A stretch of 64,000 nucleotides of DNA from positions 190,381 to 254,380 of the forward strand of contig CAJJJM010000002.1 in assembly GCA_905187815.1 (NCBI GenBank), written 5' to 3'. Source of the stretch: an uncultured Methanomassiliicoccaceae archaeon. Its GTDB lineage: Archaea > Thermoplasmatota > Thermoplasmata > Methanomassiliicoccales > Methanomethylophilaceae. The translations under genes were made by a program, and so were the position numbers. This document shows, one piece after another, positions 43,401 through 51,083 of this stretch. Position 1 is the first letter of the stretch; the number at the start of each line of letters is the position of its first letter. The notes below the pieces were generated by a model, which had not been told where the DNA came from, searched no databases, and saw nothing but the letters and a program-made list of their open reading frames with translations.

Positions 43401-44675
43401 ATGAGCGGAAGCACCATCACCTTGTCCAGGACCTCCGGGGGAGTCCCCGTCGTGGTCGAGAACCTCCCCGGCAGCCAGAGCGCCGCGTTCATGATAGGGG
43501 TGGCCACGGGTTCCAGGGACGAGCATCCCGGCATCTTCGGCCTCTCCCATCTTCTGGAGCACACAGTCTTCAGGGAGACCGAGACAAGGGACTCGTATCA
43601 GATGGCCAAGGAGATGGAGGGCGCCGGAGGGGAGCTCAACGCCTTCACCGGCAGGGAGATGACCGCATTCTACGGGATAACCATCAAGGAGACCGCATCC
43701 ACCGCCATGGACATGGTCGGGGACATCGTGGCGCATCCGAAGATCAACGAGGAGGACACCGAGCTCGAGAAGAAGATCGTCCTGCAGGAGCTGAGCATGA
43801 TCCGCAACGAGCCGGACAGCTACATCCATGACCTCTTCGAGTCGACTCTGTGGAGGGGCCATCCGCTGTGCCAGGACGAGGGCGGCGACGAGAAGATCGT
43901 CGCCGGGCTGACCTCCGCCGACCTCCGCGCCTACTATGACGAGAAGTACAGGATACCCAACCTGGCCGTGTACGCCGCCGGATCCATAGACGTGGATGAG
44001 ACGGTCCGCTGGGCCGAGGAGACCCTGGACGGTATGTCGGGAGGCGCGAGGAACCAGCGCTCTGCCCCATCGGCCCCCAAGTCGGAGTACAGGTTCGTGA
44101 AGGGCGACGCGGAGCACTGCCATGTGGCTATGGGGTTCCCGTCGTACGGGGCGTCCCATCCGGACAGGATGGCGGCCTCCATGGTCAGCGCCGTCCTCGG
44201 ATCCGGGACCAGCTCGAGGCTGTTCCAGGCCGTCAGGGAGAAGAAGGCTCTCGTCTACTCGATCTACACCACAGTGTCCCAGAACAGCGACGCCTCGTCC
44301 CTGACATCGTACATGTCCTGCACCGACAAGAACGTCGTCGAGGCCATGGAGACCGTCGCGACGGTGATCTCCGGTTTCCTCAGGGAGGGACTCGAGAAGG
44401 GCGAGCTCGAGAGGGCGAAGAGGCTGGTCAAGGGAGCCAACGTCCGCAACATGGAGTCCACGGAGCACAGGCTCTACAGGCTCGGGGTCAACCATATGCT
44501 CAACGGTTCCACAGAGACCCTGGAGGACCGTCTGGCCAGGATAGACGCCGTCACGGAGGACGACGTCATGCGCGTGGCCCAGGACCTCCTCAGGGAGGAC
44601 CGTCTCAACACCGTCGTCCTGGGCAAGGGCAACAGGGAGATCAGGAACTACGACGCCTCGGCTCTGACCCTGTGA
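43401..44675 (+). CDS. M16-family zinc metallopeptidase
   Basis: A 424-residue peptidase with the inverted zinc motif HLLEH at residues 50-54 and the downstream glutamate region (NEEDTELEKKIVLQELSMI). The second, inactive M16 domain includes LGSGTSSRLFQAVREKKALVYSIY. Its length matches single-chain PqqL/ymxG-type processing peptidases. Such proteins are rare in archaea and common in bacteria, so transfer is possible. It overlaps the convergent hydrogenase protease by 35 nt. Confidence 0.88.
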   Translation: MSGSTITLSRTSGGVPVVVENLPGSQSAAFMIGVATGSRDEHPGIFGLSHLLEHTVFRETETRDSYQMAKEMEGAGGELNAFTGREMTAFYGITIKETASTAMDMVGDIVAHPKINEEDTELEKKIVLQELSMIRNEPDSYIHDLFESTLWRGHPLCQDEGGDEKIVAGLTSADLRAYYDEKYRIPNLAVYAAGSIDVDETVRWAEETLDGMSGGARNQRSAPSAPKSEYRFVKGDAEHCHVAMGFPSYGASHPDRMAASMVSAVLGSGTSSRLFQAVREKKALVYSIYTTVSQNSDASSLTSYMSCTDKNVVEAMETVATVISGFLREGLEKGELERAKRLVKGANVRNMESTEHRLYRLGVNHMLNGSTETLEDRLARIDAVTEDDVMRVAQDLLREDRLNTVVLGKGNREIRNYDASALTL

Positions 44676-45186
44676 GCTCCGTCATCAGGTGGATGACCGC
44701 CCCGCAGGCGCTCTCCACCGAGGCCTCCACCTCGGGGGTCATCGTCTCGGTCATGGTCCTGATGTCCTGGACCTCTATCGCGACGAACCGGACCTCTTCG
44801 GGCATGATCTCCGGGTCCATCTGGCGGCCGATCTTAATGGCCGTCGGGAGGTTCACGTCGTGCGTCGCGGCATGGGTCACGTTCTCATCGAAGTCGCGCT
44901 CGGAGTACAGCATGACCGTGCCGGGGCCGTATTCGCCGGTCTGTATGGCATCCACGATGATGGCGTACCTGTAGCCGTGGATCACAGGCAGGATGTCCAG
45001 TCCGCCCACGGCCTCCTGGCAGCAGTCCACGTCCTCGAAGCCCATTGCGTCGATGGCCTCAGAAACGCGGAGTCCGACGGCGTCATCACACATTATGGGG
45101 CTACCGAGTCCGACAACAACAGTTCTGGAACCTCTCTCAACTCCGGTCATGCAAATCGGGCGGGCATCGGGCTGCTCCGATATCAT
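44641..45186 (-). CDS. Hydrogenase maturation protease (HycI/HyaD family)
   Basis: A 181-residue endopeptidase of the M52 family. It has VVVGLGSPIMCDDAVGLRVSEAI, where the aspartates and glutamates bind nickel in the hydrogenase precursor, then GGLDILPVI and VDAIQTGEYGPGTV. It trims the C-terminus of a [NiFe]-hydrogenase large subunit after nickel insertion. The likely targets (Mvh, Frh or Ech-type) are not in the window. Start 45186 is favoured because the palindromic promoter at 45209-45234 lies just upstream; ATG 45150 is the alternative. Confidence 0.87.
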   Translation of the reverse strand: MISEQPDARPICMTGVERGSRTVVVGLGSPIMCDDAVGLRVSEAIDAMGFEDVDCCQEAVGGLDILPVIHGYRYAIIVDAIQTGEYGPGTVMLYSERDFDENVTHAATHDVNLPTAIKIGRQMDPEIMPEEVRFVAIEVQDIRTMTETMTPEVEASVESACGAVIHLMTELTGSEPRRRSS

Positions 45187-45208
45187 CCTTCGCCAAGGGC
45201 GTATCCGT

Positions 45209-45234
45209 CAGTGTTATCTTTTTGGATAACACTG
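45209..45234. promoter_or_regulatory. 10-bp inverted repeat operator over a divergent promoter
   Basis: CAGTGTTATC-TTTTTG-GATAACACTG is a perfect 10-bp palindrome with a 6-nt spacer. The T-rich centre resembles the TATA box, 22 nt before the regulator's ATG. It therefore covers both the regulator and the hydrogenase-protease promoters. It is probably the binding site of the regulator itself. Confidence 0.6.
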
Positions 45235-45242
45235 TCGAGACC

Positions 45243-46043
45243 ATGGACATTTCCGTCAGGAATTCCCAGACGATCAACGGGAAGACGGTGACCACCCGTC
45301 AGCTGGAGGCCCTTTTGGCGGTCCAGGAGACGGGTAGCCAGACTGCCGCAGCCAGGAAGCTCGGCATATCCGTGCCGGTCCTGCACAAGTACATCCGCTG
45401 CATCGAGGATGCCGCGGGGGCACCGGTCCTCAGGACCACGCCGGCAGGGTCCGCCCTCACGGAGCAGGGGCTTGAGATCGCGGAGCTCGCAAGGTCCATG
45501 GACCATCGCTGCGAGACCGACAGGGGGTTCACCGTCTGCTGCAGCCCCGTCACGGAGGACCTGATGATGTCCGTCATATCATCCCTGAAGATACCGGGGG
45601 CCAACATCGTGGTGTCGGACGACCAGTACAACATCAGGATGATGAGGGAGGACCGCGCAGACCTCGCGATCATCGACGATCCCCTCTACCTTTTCGACGC
45701 GGAGGAGTTCCAGATGGAGGAGATCGGCTATATGGGCATGGTCTTCGTGGACAACGGCCCGTCCTTCATCAGATACAAGTACGGCGCCCAGAGAGTGGCG
45801 TTCATGTTCCTCGACTCCGAGGACAGGGAGTACACGATAGATTCCGAGACTTTCTCGCTTCCGGAGCTCCTGGGTTCGAACAAGAGCTTCTTCGTGGACG
45901 AGTTCCTGCTGACCAGGAGGAACCTCAGGCTGAAGAGCGCGATCGACCCGAAGATGCTGCGCCATGCGATCACGGCGATCTACCGCGAGGAGTCCAGGAA
46001 CGTGTCCAGGATAGTCAGGGCGCTCATCTCCAGGAACATCTGA
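45243..46043 (+). CDS. LysR/ModE-like transcriptional regulator
   Basis: A 266-residue regulator. The N-terminal winged helix (TTRQLEALLAVQETGSQTAAARKLGISVPVLHKYI) is of the LysR/ModE type. The C-terminal part (about 95-266) looks like a periplasmic-binding-protein-type effector domain (FTVCCSPVTEDLMMSVISSL; DLAIIDDPLYLF). The effector is unknown; metal oxyanions or metabolites are possible. It is divergent from the hydrogenase protease and precedes hdrC. A 10-bp palindrome overlaps its promoter. Confidence 0.75.
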   Translation: MDISVRNSQTINGKTVTTRQLEALLAVQETGSQTAAARKLGISVPVLHKYIRCIEDAAGAPVLRTTPAGSALTEQGLEIAELARSMDHRCETDRGFTVCCSPVTEDLMMSVISSLKIPGANIVVSDDQYNIRMMREDRADLAIIDDPLYLFDAEEFQMEEIGYMGMVFVDNGPSFIRYKYGAQRVAFMFLDSEDREYTIDSETFSLPELLGSNKSFFVDEFLLTRRNLRLKSAIDPKMLRHAITAIYREESRNVSRIVRALISRNI

Positions 46044-46051
46044 GAATAAGG

Positions 46052-46069
46052 ATTACCCTAACAGGTAAT
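46052..46069. promoter_or_regulatory. Inverted repeat upstream of hdrC
   Basis: ATTACC-CTAACA-GGTAAT has a 6-nt spacer like the palindrome at 45209-45234. Both fit RTTAYC-N6-GRTAAY. It lies about 22 nt before the TATA-like CATATTAAATATC at 46091-46103. Confidence 0.45.
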
Positions 46070-46090
46070 ATCATATCGGCGTTGACTGTC

Positions 46091-46103
46091 CATATTAAAT
46101 ATC
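46091..46103 (+). promoter_or_regulatory. TATA region of hdrC
   Basis: CATATTAAATATC, centred 34 nt before the ATG at 46131. Confidence 0.5.
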
Positions 46104-46130
46104 AAAAAACAGGTGAGTGGGCCGATAACT

Positions 46131-46625
46131 ATGGTTACGCCCAACCCCGATTTCGCGAAAGAGATCGCCGCTGCCGGTGGCGAGGAAGTCAAGATGTGCT
46201 TCCAGTGCGGAACCTGCACAGCGGGATGCCCCTCTGGAAGGAGGACATCCTACAGGGTCAGGAAGCTCATGAGGATGGCCCAGCTCGGGATGAAGGAGGA
46301 GATCATCAACAGCGAGGAGCTTTGGGAGTGCAGCACCTGCTACACCTGCGTGGAGAGGTGCCCCAGGCAGGTCCCCATCGTCGACATCATCATTGCCCTC
46401 AGGAACATCGCGGTCGCGGAGGGACACATGTACGACAACCACAAGGGAACCGCAAGGAACCTGGTCAAGTACGGACACACCGTTCCCGTCAAGGACGACA
46501 TCACCGCCCTCAGGGAGAAGCTCGGTCTGCCCGGAGTCCCGCCCACTGTTCTGTCCAACGACAAGGCCAAGGCCGACCTCGATAAGATCCTGGCCGCTAC
46601 TGGCTTCACCAAGATTACGGAGTGA
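46131..46625 (+). CDS. hdrC: CoB-CoM heterodisulfide reductase subunit C
   Basis: A 164-residue ferredoxin-like protein with two [4Fe-4S] motifs: Cys23, 26, 29, 33 (CFQCGTCTAGCP) and Cys67, 70, 73, 77 (CSTCYTCVERCP). With HdrB and HdrA it reduces the CoM-S-S-CoB heterodisulfide, the last step of methanogenesis, in the cytoplasm. ATG 46131 (MVTPNPDFAKEI) is the usual family start; GTG 46113 is an alternative. HdrB follows after 5 nt with a GTGATTCTC ribosome-binding element. Confidence 0.93.
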   Translation: MVTPNPDFAKEIAAAGGEEVKMCFQCGTCTAGCPSGRRTSYRVRKLMRMAQLGMKEEIINSEELWECSTCYTCVERCPRQVPIVDIIIALRNIAVAEGHMYDNHKGTARNLVKYGHTVPVKDDITALREKLGLPGVPPTVLSNDKAKADLDKILAATGFTKITE

Positions 46626-46630
46626 TTCTC

Positions 46631-47476
46631 ATGGCAAAGTACGCGTTTTTCCTCGGATGCATCGCACCCCTCAGGTACCCCGGAATCGAGAAATCCACCA
46701 GGGACGTCTGCGCCGCCCTCGGAGTCGAGCTCGTCGACCTCCAGGACGCCAGCTGCTGCCCCGCGCCCGGAGTCATCAGGGCCTTCAGCAAGAAGACCTG
46801 GCTCGCCGCCGCCGCAAGGAACCTGGCCCTCGCCGAGAAGGAGGGGCTCCCGATCCTGACCATCTGCAACGGATGCTACGGATCCCTGTTCGACGCCGCT
46901 CACGAGCTCGCTCACGACGAGAAGCTCCTGGCCGAGGTCAACGAGGTCCTGAAGGAGATCGGAATGGAGTACAAGGGAACCACCAAGGTCTACCACTTCG
47001 CAGAGGTCCTCTACAGGGAGGTCGGAATCGAGGGAATCAAGGCCAAGGTCACCAACCCCCTGTCCTACCAGGTCGCCGCATTCTACGGATGCCACTTCCT
47101 GAAGCCCAGCAACATCAAGGGCGTCGACGACCCCGAGGACCCCAAGATCCTCGACGAGCTCATCGAGGCCACCGGTGCCAAGAGCATGCCCAGGAAGCAG
47201 AAGATGCTGTGCTGCGGAGCCGGAGGAGGACTCAAGGCCGCCTTCGGAGACGTCGCCAAGAAGTTCACCGAGACCAACCTCGAGAACATGAAGGAGTCCG
47301 GAGCCCAGTACATCATCGATGTCTGTCCCTTCTGCCACCTCCAGTTCGACGGAACCCAGAAGGAGCTCGGATACAGCATCCCCGTCCTGCACCTGTCCCA
47401 GCTGTACGGACTGGCCATGGGAATGTCCGCCGAGGACCTCGGTCTCTCTGCGCACATCACCCCCGTGACTCTCTGA
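46631..47476 (+). CDS. hdrB: CoB-CoM heterodisulfide reductase subunit B
   Basis: A 281-residue HdrB with two CCG domains. The first ends DASCCPAPGV...CNGCYG and the second FYGCHF...LCCGAGGG...CPFCH. These cysteines bind the non-cubane [4Fe-4S] clusters that cleave the heterodisulfide. It is paired with HdrC in the usual CB order. HdrA and the Mvh hydrogenase are not here. A GGAGGGGC hairpin follows the stop. Confidence 0.94.
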   Translation: MAKYAFFLGCIAPLRYPGIEKSTRDVCAALGVELVDLQDASCCPAPGVIRAFSKKTWLAAAARNLALAEKEGLPILTICNGCYGSLFDAAHELAHDEKLLAEVNEVLKEIGMEYKGTTKVYHFAEVLYREVGIEGIKAKVTNPLSYQVAAFYGCHFLKPSNIKGVDDPEDPKILDELIEATGAKSMPRKQKMLCCGAGGGLKAAFGDVAKKFTETNLENMKESGAQYIIDVCPFCHLQFDGTQKELGYSIPVLHLSQLYGLAMGMSAEDLGLSAHITPVTL

Positions 47477-47490
47477 TAAACCCTATCAAC

Positions 47491-47509
47491 GGAGGGGCTC
47501 CGCCCCTCC
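47491..47509 (+). terminator. Hairpin terminator after hdrB
   Basis: GGAGGGGC-TCC-GCCCCTCC, a perfect 8-bp stem 14 nt after the stop. Confidence 0.65.
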
Positions 47510-47590
47510 ACACACTTCTCCATCACCCATCTGCACAGGGCCTATTCCATCGCAGTCCCATCATATCATCGTGTGTTTTCCGGCGGTGTT

Positions 47591-47740
47591 TAGCTCTAAG
47601 ATAATTTGGGTTAATTTAAAATATAAGCGGTACTAGTTCAATCAGGATAAATTATTCCTAATCATGATAAAGAAAAAATGTCTGGCTATGTGAATATTTG
47701 AGCAGGCTCATCATTTTTTCAATCAGCATAGCTTTTAATA
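47591..47740 (+). promoter_or_regulatory. AT-rich upstream region of rps3ae
   Basis: About 150 nt of unusually AT-rich sequence in a 60% GC genome. It contains TAGCTCTA (47591-47598), TTAATTTAAAATATAA (about 47612-47628), an imperfect palindrome AGGATAAATTATTCCTA (about 47645) and CTTTTAATAC (about 47731-47740), the likely TATA box of rps3ae about 45 nt before its start. No open frame of note is present. Confidence 0.45.
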
Positions 47741-47780
47741 CAATCACCGAATCCCAACGGTCAGTTAAAGGAGTCATAAC

Positions 47781-48539
47781 ATGGCACCCGCAAAGAAAGT
47801 CAAGGCCGTAGCAGGCCGCAAGGTGAAGGACAAGTGGAAGGCGAAAGAGTGGTACAAGGTCCACGCGCCCCGCATGTTCAACGAGACCGAGATCGGAGAG
47901 ACCCCCTCCGCCGACCCCGAGTACGTCATCGGACGTACCGTCGAGGTCACCGTCCAGGACCTGACCGGGGACTTCTCCAAGATGCACATCAAGCTCAAGT
48001 TCAAGGTCACATCCGTTGACGGACACGACGCCAAGACCGCCTTCGTCGGTCACGACCTGACCAGCGACTACGTCAGGAGGCTGACCCGCAGGAGAAAGAC
48101 CAAGACCGACCACGTCGTCGACATCGTCACCAAGGACGGCTTCACCTACAGGCTCAAGACCATGTCCATCGCCGACAGGCGCATCCAGTCCTCCCAGGAG
48201 GACGCCATGAGGAGGGTCATCGGAGAGACCCTCGTCGCCATCGGACAGGAGAGGACCCTCTCCGAGATCGTCAAGGACATCGTCTCCGGAGACCTCGCCA
48301 AGGAGCTGGCCAGGGCCTGCCGCATCATCATCCCCATCAAGAGGATCGAGATCCGCAAGTCCGAGGTCCTCGCCGCCGGAGAGGGCGAGCCCGAGTCCAT
48401 CATGCCCGCCGCCGACGTCCAGCCTGCCGAGGAGGAGGCTGCCGAGGAGACCCCTGCTGAGGAGGTCGCCGAGGAGCCCGCCACCGAGACCGAGGCTGAG
48501 GCCGAGGCCCCTGCTGAGGAGACTCCCGCTGAGGAGTGA
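47781..48539 (+). CDS. rps3ae: 30S ribosomal protein eS1 (S3Ae)
   Basis: A 252-residue S3Ae with the conserved KDKWKAKEWYKVHAPRMFNETEIGETPS opening, the YVRRLTRRRKTKTDHVV basic motif and DRRIQSSQEDAMR. The C-terminal 50 residues are acidic Ala/Glu/Pro repeats, longer than usual for the family. It binds at the platform of the small subunit. It has its own promoter and GGAG site and a strong terminator hairpin at 48544-48564. Confidence 0.95.
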   Translation: MAPAKKVKAVAGRKVKDKWKAKEWYKVHAPRMFNETEIGETPSADPEYVIGRTVEVTVQDLTGDFSKMHIKLKFKVTSVDGHDAKTAFVGHDLTSDYVRRLTRRRKTKTDHVVDIVTKDGFTYRLKTMSIADRRIQSSQEDAMRRVIGETLVAIGQERTLSEIVKDIVSGDLAKELARACRIIIPIKRIEIRKSEVLAAGEGEPESIMPAADVQPAEEEAAEETPAEEVAEEPATETEAEAEAPAEETPAEE

Positions 48540-48543
48540 TTCC

Positions 48544-48564
48544 GGAGGGCCGCGAAGGCCCTCC
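48544..48564 (+). terminator. Hairpin terminator after rps3ae
   Basis: GGAGGGCC-GCGAA-GGCCCTCC followed by AGAAAAACATTTT; perfect 8-bp stem. Confidence 0.7.
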
Positions 48565-48661
48565 AGAAAAACATTTTACACATCCATTCTCCCGAATCGC
48601 TGTCTGACTGTAATCTGGCTATAGAAATCAATATAAACTACAAGCCAATCCCCCGACTAAG

Positions 48662-48770
48662 GCCGGGGTGGCTCAGCCTGGTGGAGCGTCGGACTCATAG
48701 GGTTCTGGTCATATAGACCTCTTCCAGGGAAATCCGAAGGTCATGGGTTCGAACCCCATTCCCGGCACCA
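48662..48770 (+). tRNA. Elongator tRNA-Met (CAT) with a 32-nt intron
   Basis: Acceptor GCCGGGG/TCCCGGC with discriminator A and an encoded CCA (48768-48770). The anticodon stem is TCGGA/TCCGA with mature loop CTCATAA. A 32-nt intron (48700-48731) lies at the standard 37/38 position and holds a GGTC-ATATA-GACC hairpin. T arm ATGGG-TTCGAAC-CCCAT. The AT-rich stretch ATCAATATAAACTA about 30-40 nt upstream is a good TATA region. Confidence 0.92.
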
Positions 48771-48866
48771 TATTCTTCTCACATCGCTGATCGATGCGCA
48801 TATTCTGCGGTCTTCGCCGTCCTTCGTTCCGTCCAGTTAAATAGGGATTCGGCCTAGCCCCATCCC

Positions 48867-50039
48867 ATGAGGCTCATCATCTACACCGGCAAGGGTGGTG
48901 TCGGTAAGACTTCGACATCCGCGGCCACCGCGTACAGGCTTTCGGAACTGGGCTACAAGACGCTGCTGATGAGCACGGATTCCGCCCACTCCCTCGGGGA
49001 CTCCCTCGACATGGATCTCGGAACGACGATAACCAACGTCAAACCGAACCTGGACGCCCTTGAGATTGACATCATCCACGAGATGAAGACGAAGTGGAAG
49101 GACATCCAGAACTACGTGGCCGCATTCATGCTCTCCCAGGGGATGGGGGAGATCTCGGCGGAGGAGATGGCGATCCTTCCCGGGATGGAGATGATCTCCG
49201 CCCTGTTCTACGTCAACCAGTTCGAGGACGAGGGGAAGTATGACGTCATCGTCATGGACACCGCCCCCACCGGGGAGACGCTCAGGCTGCTGAGCTTCCC
49301 GGACGTCACCAACTGGTATCTGGACAAGGGGTTCGGCATGATCAAGAGGCTGATGCACATCGCCCGCGCCACCGTCGGCAGGGTCATGGACATGCCGCTC
49401 CCGTCCGATGAGGTTCTTGAGAGCGTCGGTGACATCAAGGACAACATGGACCGCGTCAAGGTCCTCCTCGAGGATCCGCACAGGACCACTGTGAGGCTCG
49501 TCCTGAACCCCGAGAAGATGGTCATAAGGGAGACCATGCGCGCGTACACCTATCTGTGCCTCTACAACAAGAACGTCGAGACCCTGGTCGTCAACAGGGT
49601 CCTGCCCGAGGAGGCAGGCGAGGGAGGGTTCTTCAAGGACAAGCTCAGGGAGCAGGAGGAGAACATGGAGCTCATCCACCACGCGTTCGATCCGATGGAG
49701 ATCAAGTACTGCGAGATGATGAGGACGGAGCTCCGCGGTCTCGATAAGCTGAAGCTGATGGCCGATATGATCTACGGGGACGAGGATCCGTACAAGATCT
49801 ACTCCGAGCGCAGCCCGATGTCCTTCATCACAGAGGGCGGCGTCGACAAGATCGTCATGAGAATGCCCTTCGTCGACAGCTCCAAGGTGGAGCTGTTCCG
49901 CATAGATCAGAGCACGGTGATGATCCATGTGGGCAGCCAGAAGCGCAACATCCAGCTTCCCGACGCACTCGTCCACGCCCAGGTCGTCGGGGCAGACTTC
50001 AAGGATGATGAGCTCGTTATAAAGTTCAAGAGGGAATGA
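48867..50039 (+). CDS. ArsA/Get3-family ATPase
   Basis: A 390-residue ATPase with the deviant Walker A KGGVGKTSTSAA (residues 9-15), the switch STDSAHSLGDSLD and MDTAPTGETLRLL. It ends with a C-terminal alpha-crystallin-like beta domain (about 310-390). Archaeal members act like Get3 in tail-anchored protein targeting or as metal-linked ATPases. No arsenic genes are nearby. GTTAAATAG about 30 nt upstream is the promoter. Its stop region overlaps an alternative start of the next gene. Confidence 0.88.
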   Translation: MRLIIYTGKGGVGKTSTSAATAYRLSELGYKTLLMSTDSAHSLGDSLDMDLGTTITNVKPNLDALEIDIIHEMKTKWKDIQNYVAAFMLSQGMGEISAEEMAILPGMEMISALFYVNQFEDEGKYDVIVMDTAPTGETLRLLSFPDVTNWYLDKGFGMIKRLMHIARATVGRVMDMPLPSDEVLESVGDIKDNMDRVKVLLEDPHRTTVRLVLNPEKMVIRETMRAYTYLCLYNKNVETLVVNRVLPEEAGEGGFFKDKLREQEENMELIHHAFDPMEIKYCEMMRTELRGLDKLKLMADMIYGDEDPYKIYSERSPMSFITEGGVDKIVMRMPFVDSSKVELFRIDQSTVMIHVGSQKRNIQLPDALVHAQVVGADFKDDELVIKFKRE

Positions 50040-50041
50040 TC

Positions 50042-50497
50042 ATGGCAGGCACCGAAGAGGAATTCCAGGAATTCGTTTCGAAGAACAGGGAGCTCATCGA
50101 GAAGATCATGGTCCTCCAGAAGGAGGGGGCCATCGAGATCGCATCGGCCGGTAGGAGCGCGGCCCACGACGCCATGAACACGGCCGACGCGGCCAAGGAG
50201 AAGGCGGAGGAGTTCGCGAAGGCGACCTACTCCATGTTCATGGATCCAGAGGTCCAGAGGCACTTCATGGCCATGGGGATGGAGCTCTTCATGGGGCTCT
50301 CCGCCATGATGCAGAAGGCGCCCATCCCGGATTTCATGAGGGAGGCCGCCAGCAGCACGGAGAGGAACTGGAAGGACAGCACCTGCAGGGCCAACGACAC
50401 CTGCGGGAAGGCGAAGGTCCAGAAGGTCGAGATCAACAGGGACGAGCCCGAGGGCCCGTCCGAGATCAAGGTGACGGACTACACCAAGACGGAGTGA
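50042..50497 (+). CDS. Hypothetical helical protein paired with the ArsA-type ATPase
   Basis: A 151-residue protein, mostly predicted helix with heptad-like Glu/Lys/Ala runs (EFVSKNRELIEKIMVLQKEG; NTADAAKEKAEEFAKA) and a methionine-rich stretch (HFMAMGMELFMGLSAMMQKAP). That stretch could bind a hydrophobic helix. Two cysteines lie near the C-terminus (STCRANDTCG). No family is recognised. It begins 2 nt after the ArsA-type gene (ATG 50036 is an alternative) and is likely its partner. Confidence 0.65.
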   Translation: MAGTEEEFQEFVSKNRELIEKIMVLQKEGAIEIASAGRSAAHDAMNTADAAKEKAEEFAKATYSMFMDPEVQRHFMAMGMELFMGLSAMMQKAPIPDFMREAASSTERNWKDSTCRANDTCGKAKVQKVEINRDEPEGPSEIKVTDYTKTE

Positions 50498-50501
50498 TCC
50501 G

Positions 50502-51083
50502 ATGCCTTTCGGATCGGAGGCCGTTCGTCTGGCCAGGGCATCCGTCGAATCGGAGGTGCGCGGGACCCCGTTGTCCTTCGTCCCCGAAGACGGACGCTTC
50601 ATGGAGCCGTCGGGTGTCTTCGTCACTCTGAGCACCTATCCGTCCCACGACCTCCGTGGCTGCATCGGTTTCCCGATGCCGTACTACCAGGCCGGAAGGG
50701 CGATAGAGGAGTCCGCACGGGCCGCGTGTCACGACCCACGCTTCCCGGACCTGAGGGAGCGGGAGCTGGACCACATAACGGTCGAGGTCACCGTGCTGAC
50801 CGTCCCGGAGGAGATCCATGCGGAGACCCAGGAGGACATCGTGTCCTCGATCGTGATCGGCCGTGACGGGCTGATACTCGAATACAGGGGCAACAGGGGG
50901 CTGCTGCTCCCGCAGGTGCCGGTCGAATGGGGATGGGATGCCAAGGAGTATCTGGCGCACCTGTCGATGAAGGCCGGCCTACCGCCCGATGCATGGACCT
51001 ACAAGGGAGCGAGGATCAGTTCGTTCCATGGCGAGATATATCACGAGACGACGCCGAACGGCGATGTGACCAGGGGTGAATGA
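50502..51083 (+). CDS. AMMECR1-domain protein
   Basis: A 193-residue protein of the AMMECR1/TIGR00296 family, shown by the invariant LRGCIGF motif in HDLRGCIGFPMP, SARAACHDPRFPDL and PVEWGWDAKEYLAHLSMKAGL. The family is found in archaea and eukaryotes and its biochemical role is unclear. It starts 4 nt after the preceding gene, and its stop overlaps the pyrC start by 8 nt. Confidence 0.9.
   Translation: MPFGSEAVRLARASVESEVRGTPLSFVPEDGRFMEPSGVFVTLSTYPSHDLRGCIGFPMPYYQAGRAIEESARAACHDPRFPDLRERELDHITVEVTVLTVPEEIHAETQEDIVSSIVIGRDGLILEYRGNRGLLLPQVPVEWGWDAKEYLAHLSMKAGLPPDAWTYKGARISSFHGEIYHETTPNGDVTRGE

Noticed and set aside
47591..47740. An archaeal replication origin in the AT-rich island
   Set aside because: No Orc1/Cdc6 gene is nearby and I see no pair of G-tract origin-recognition boxes.
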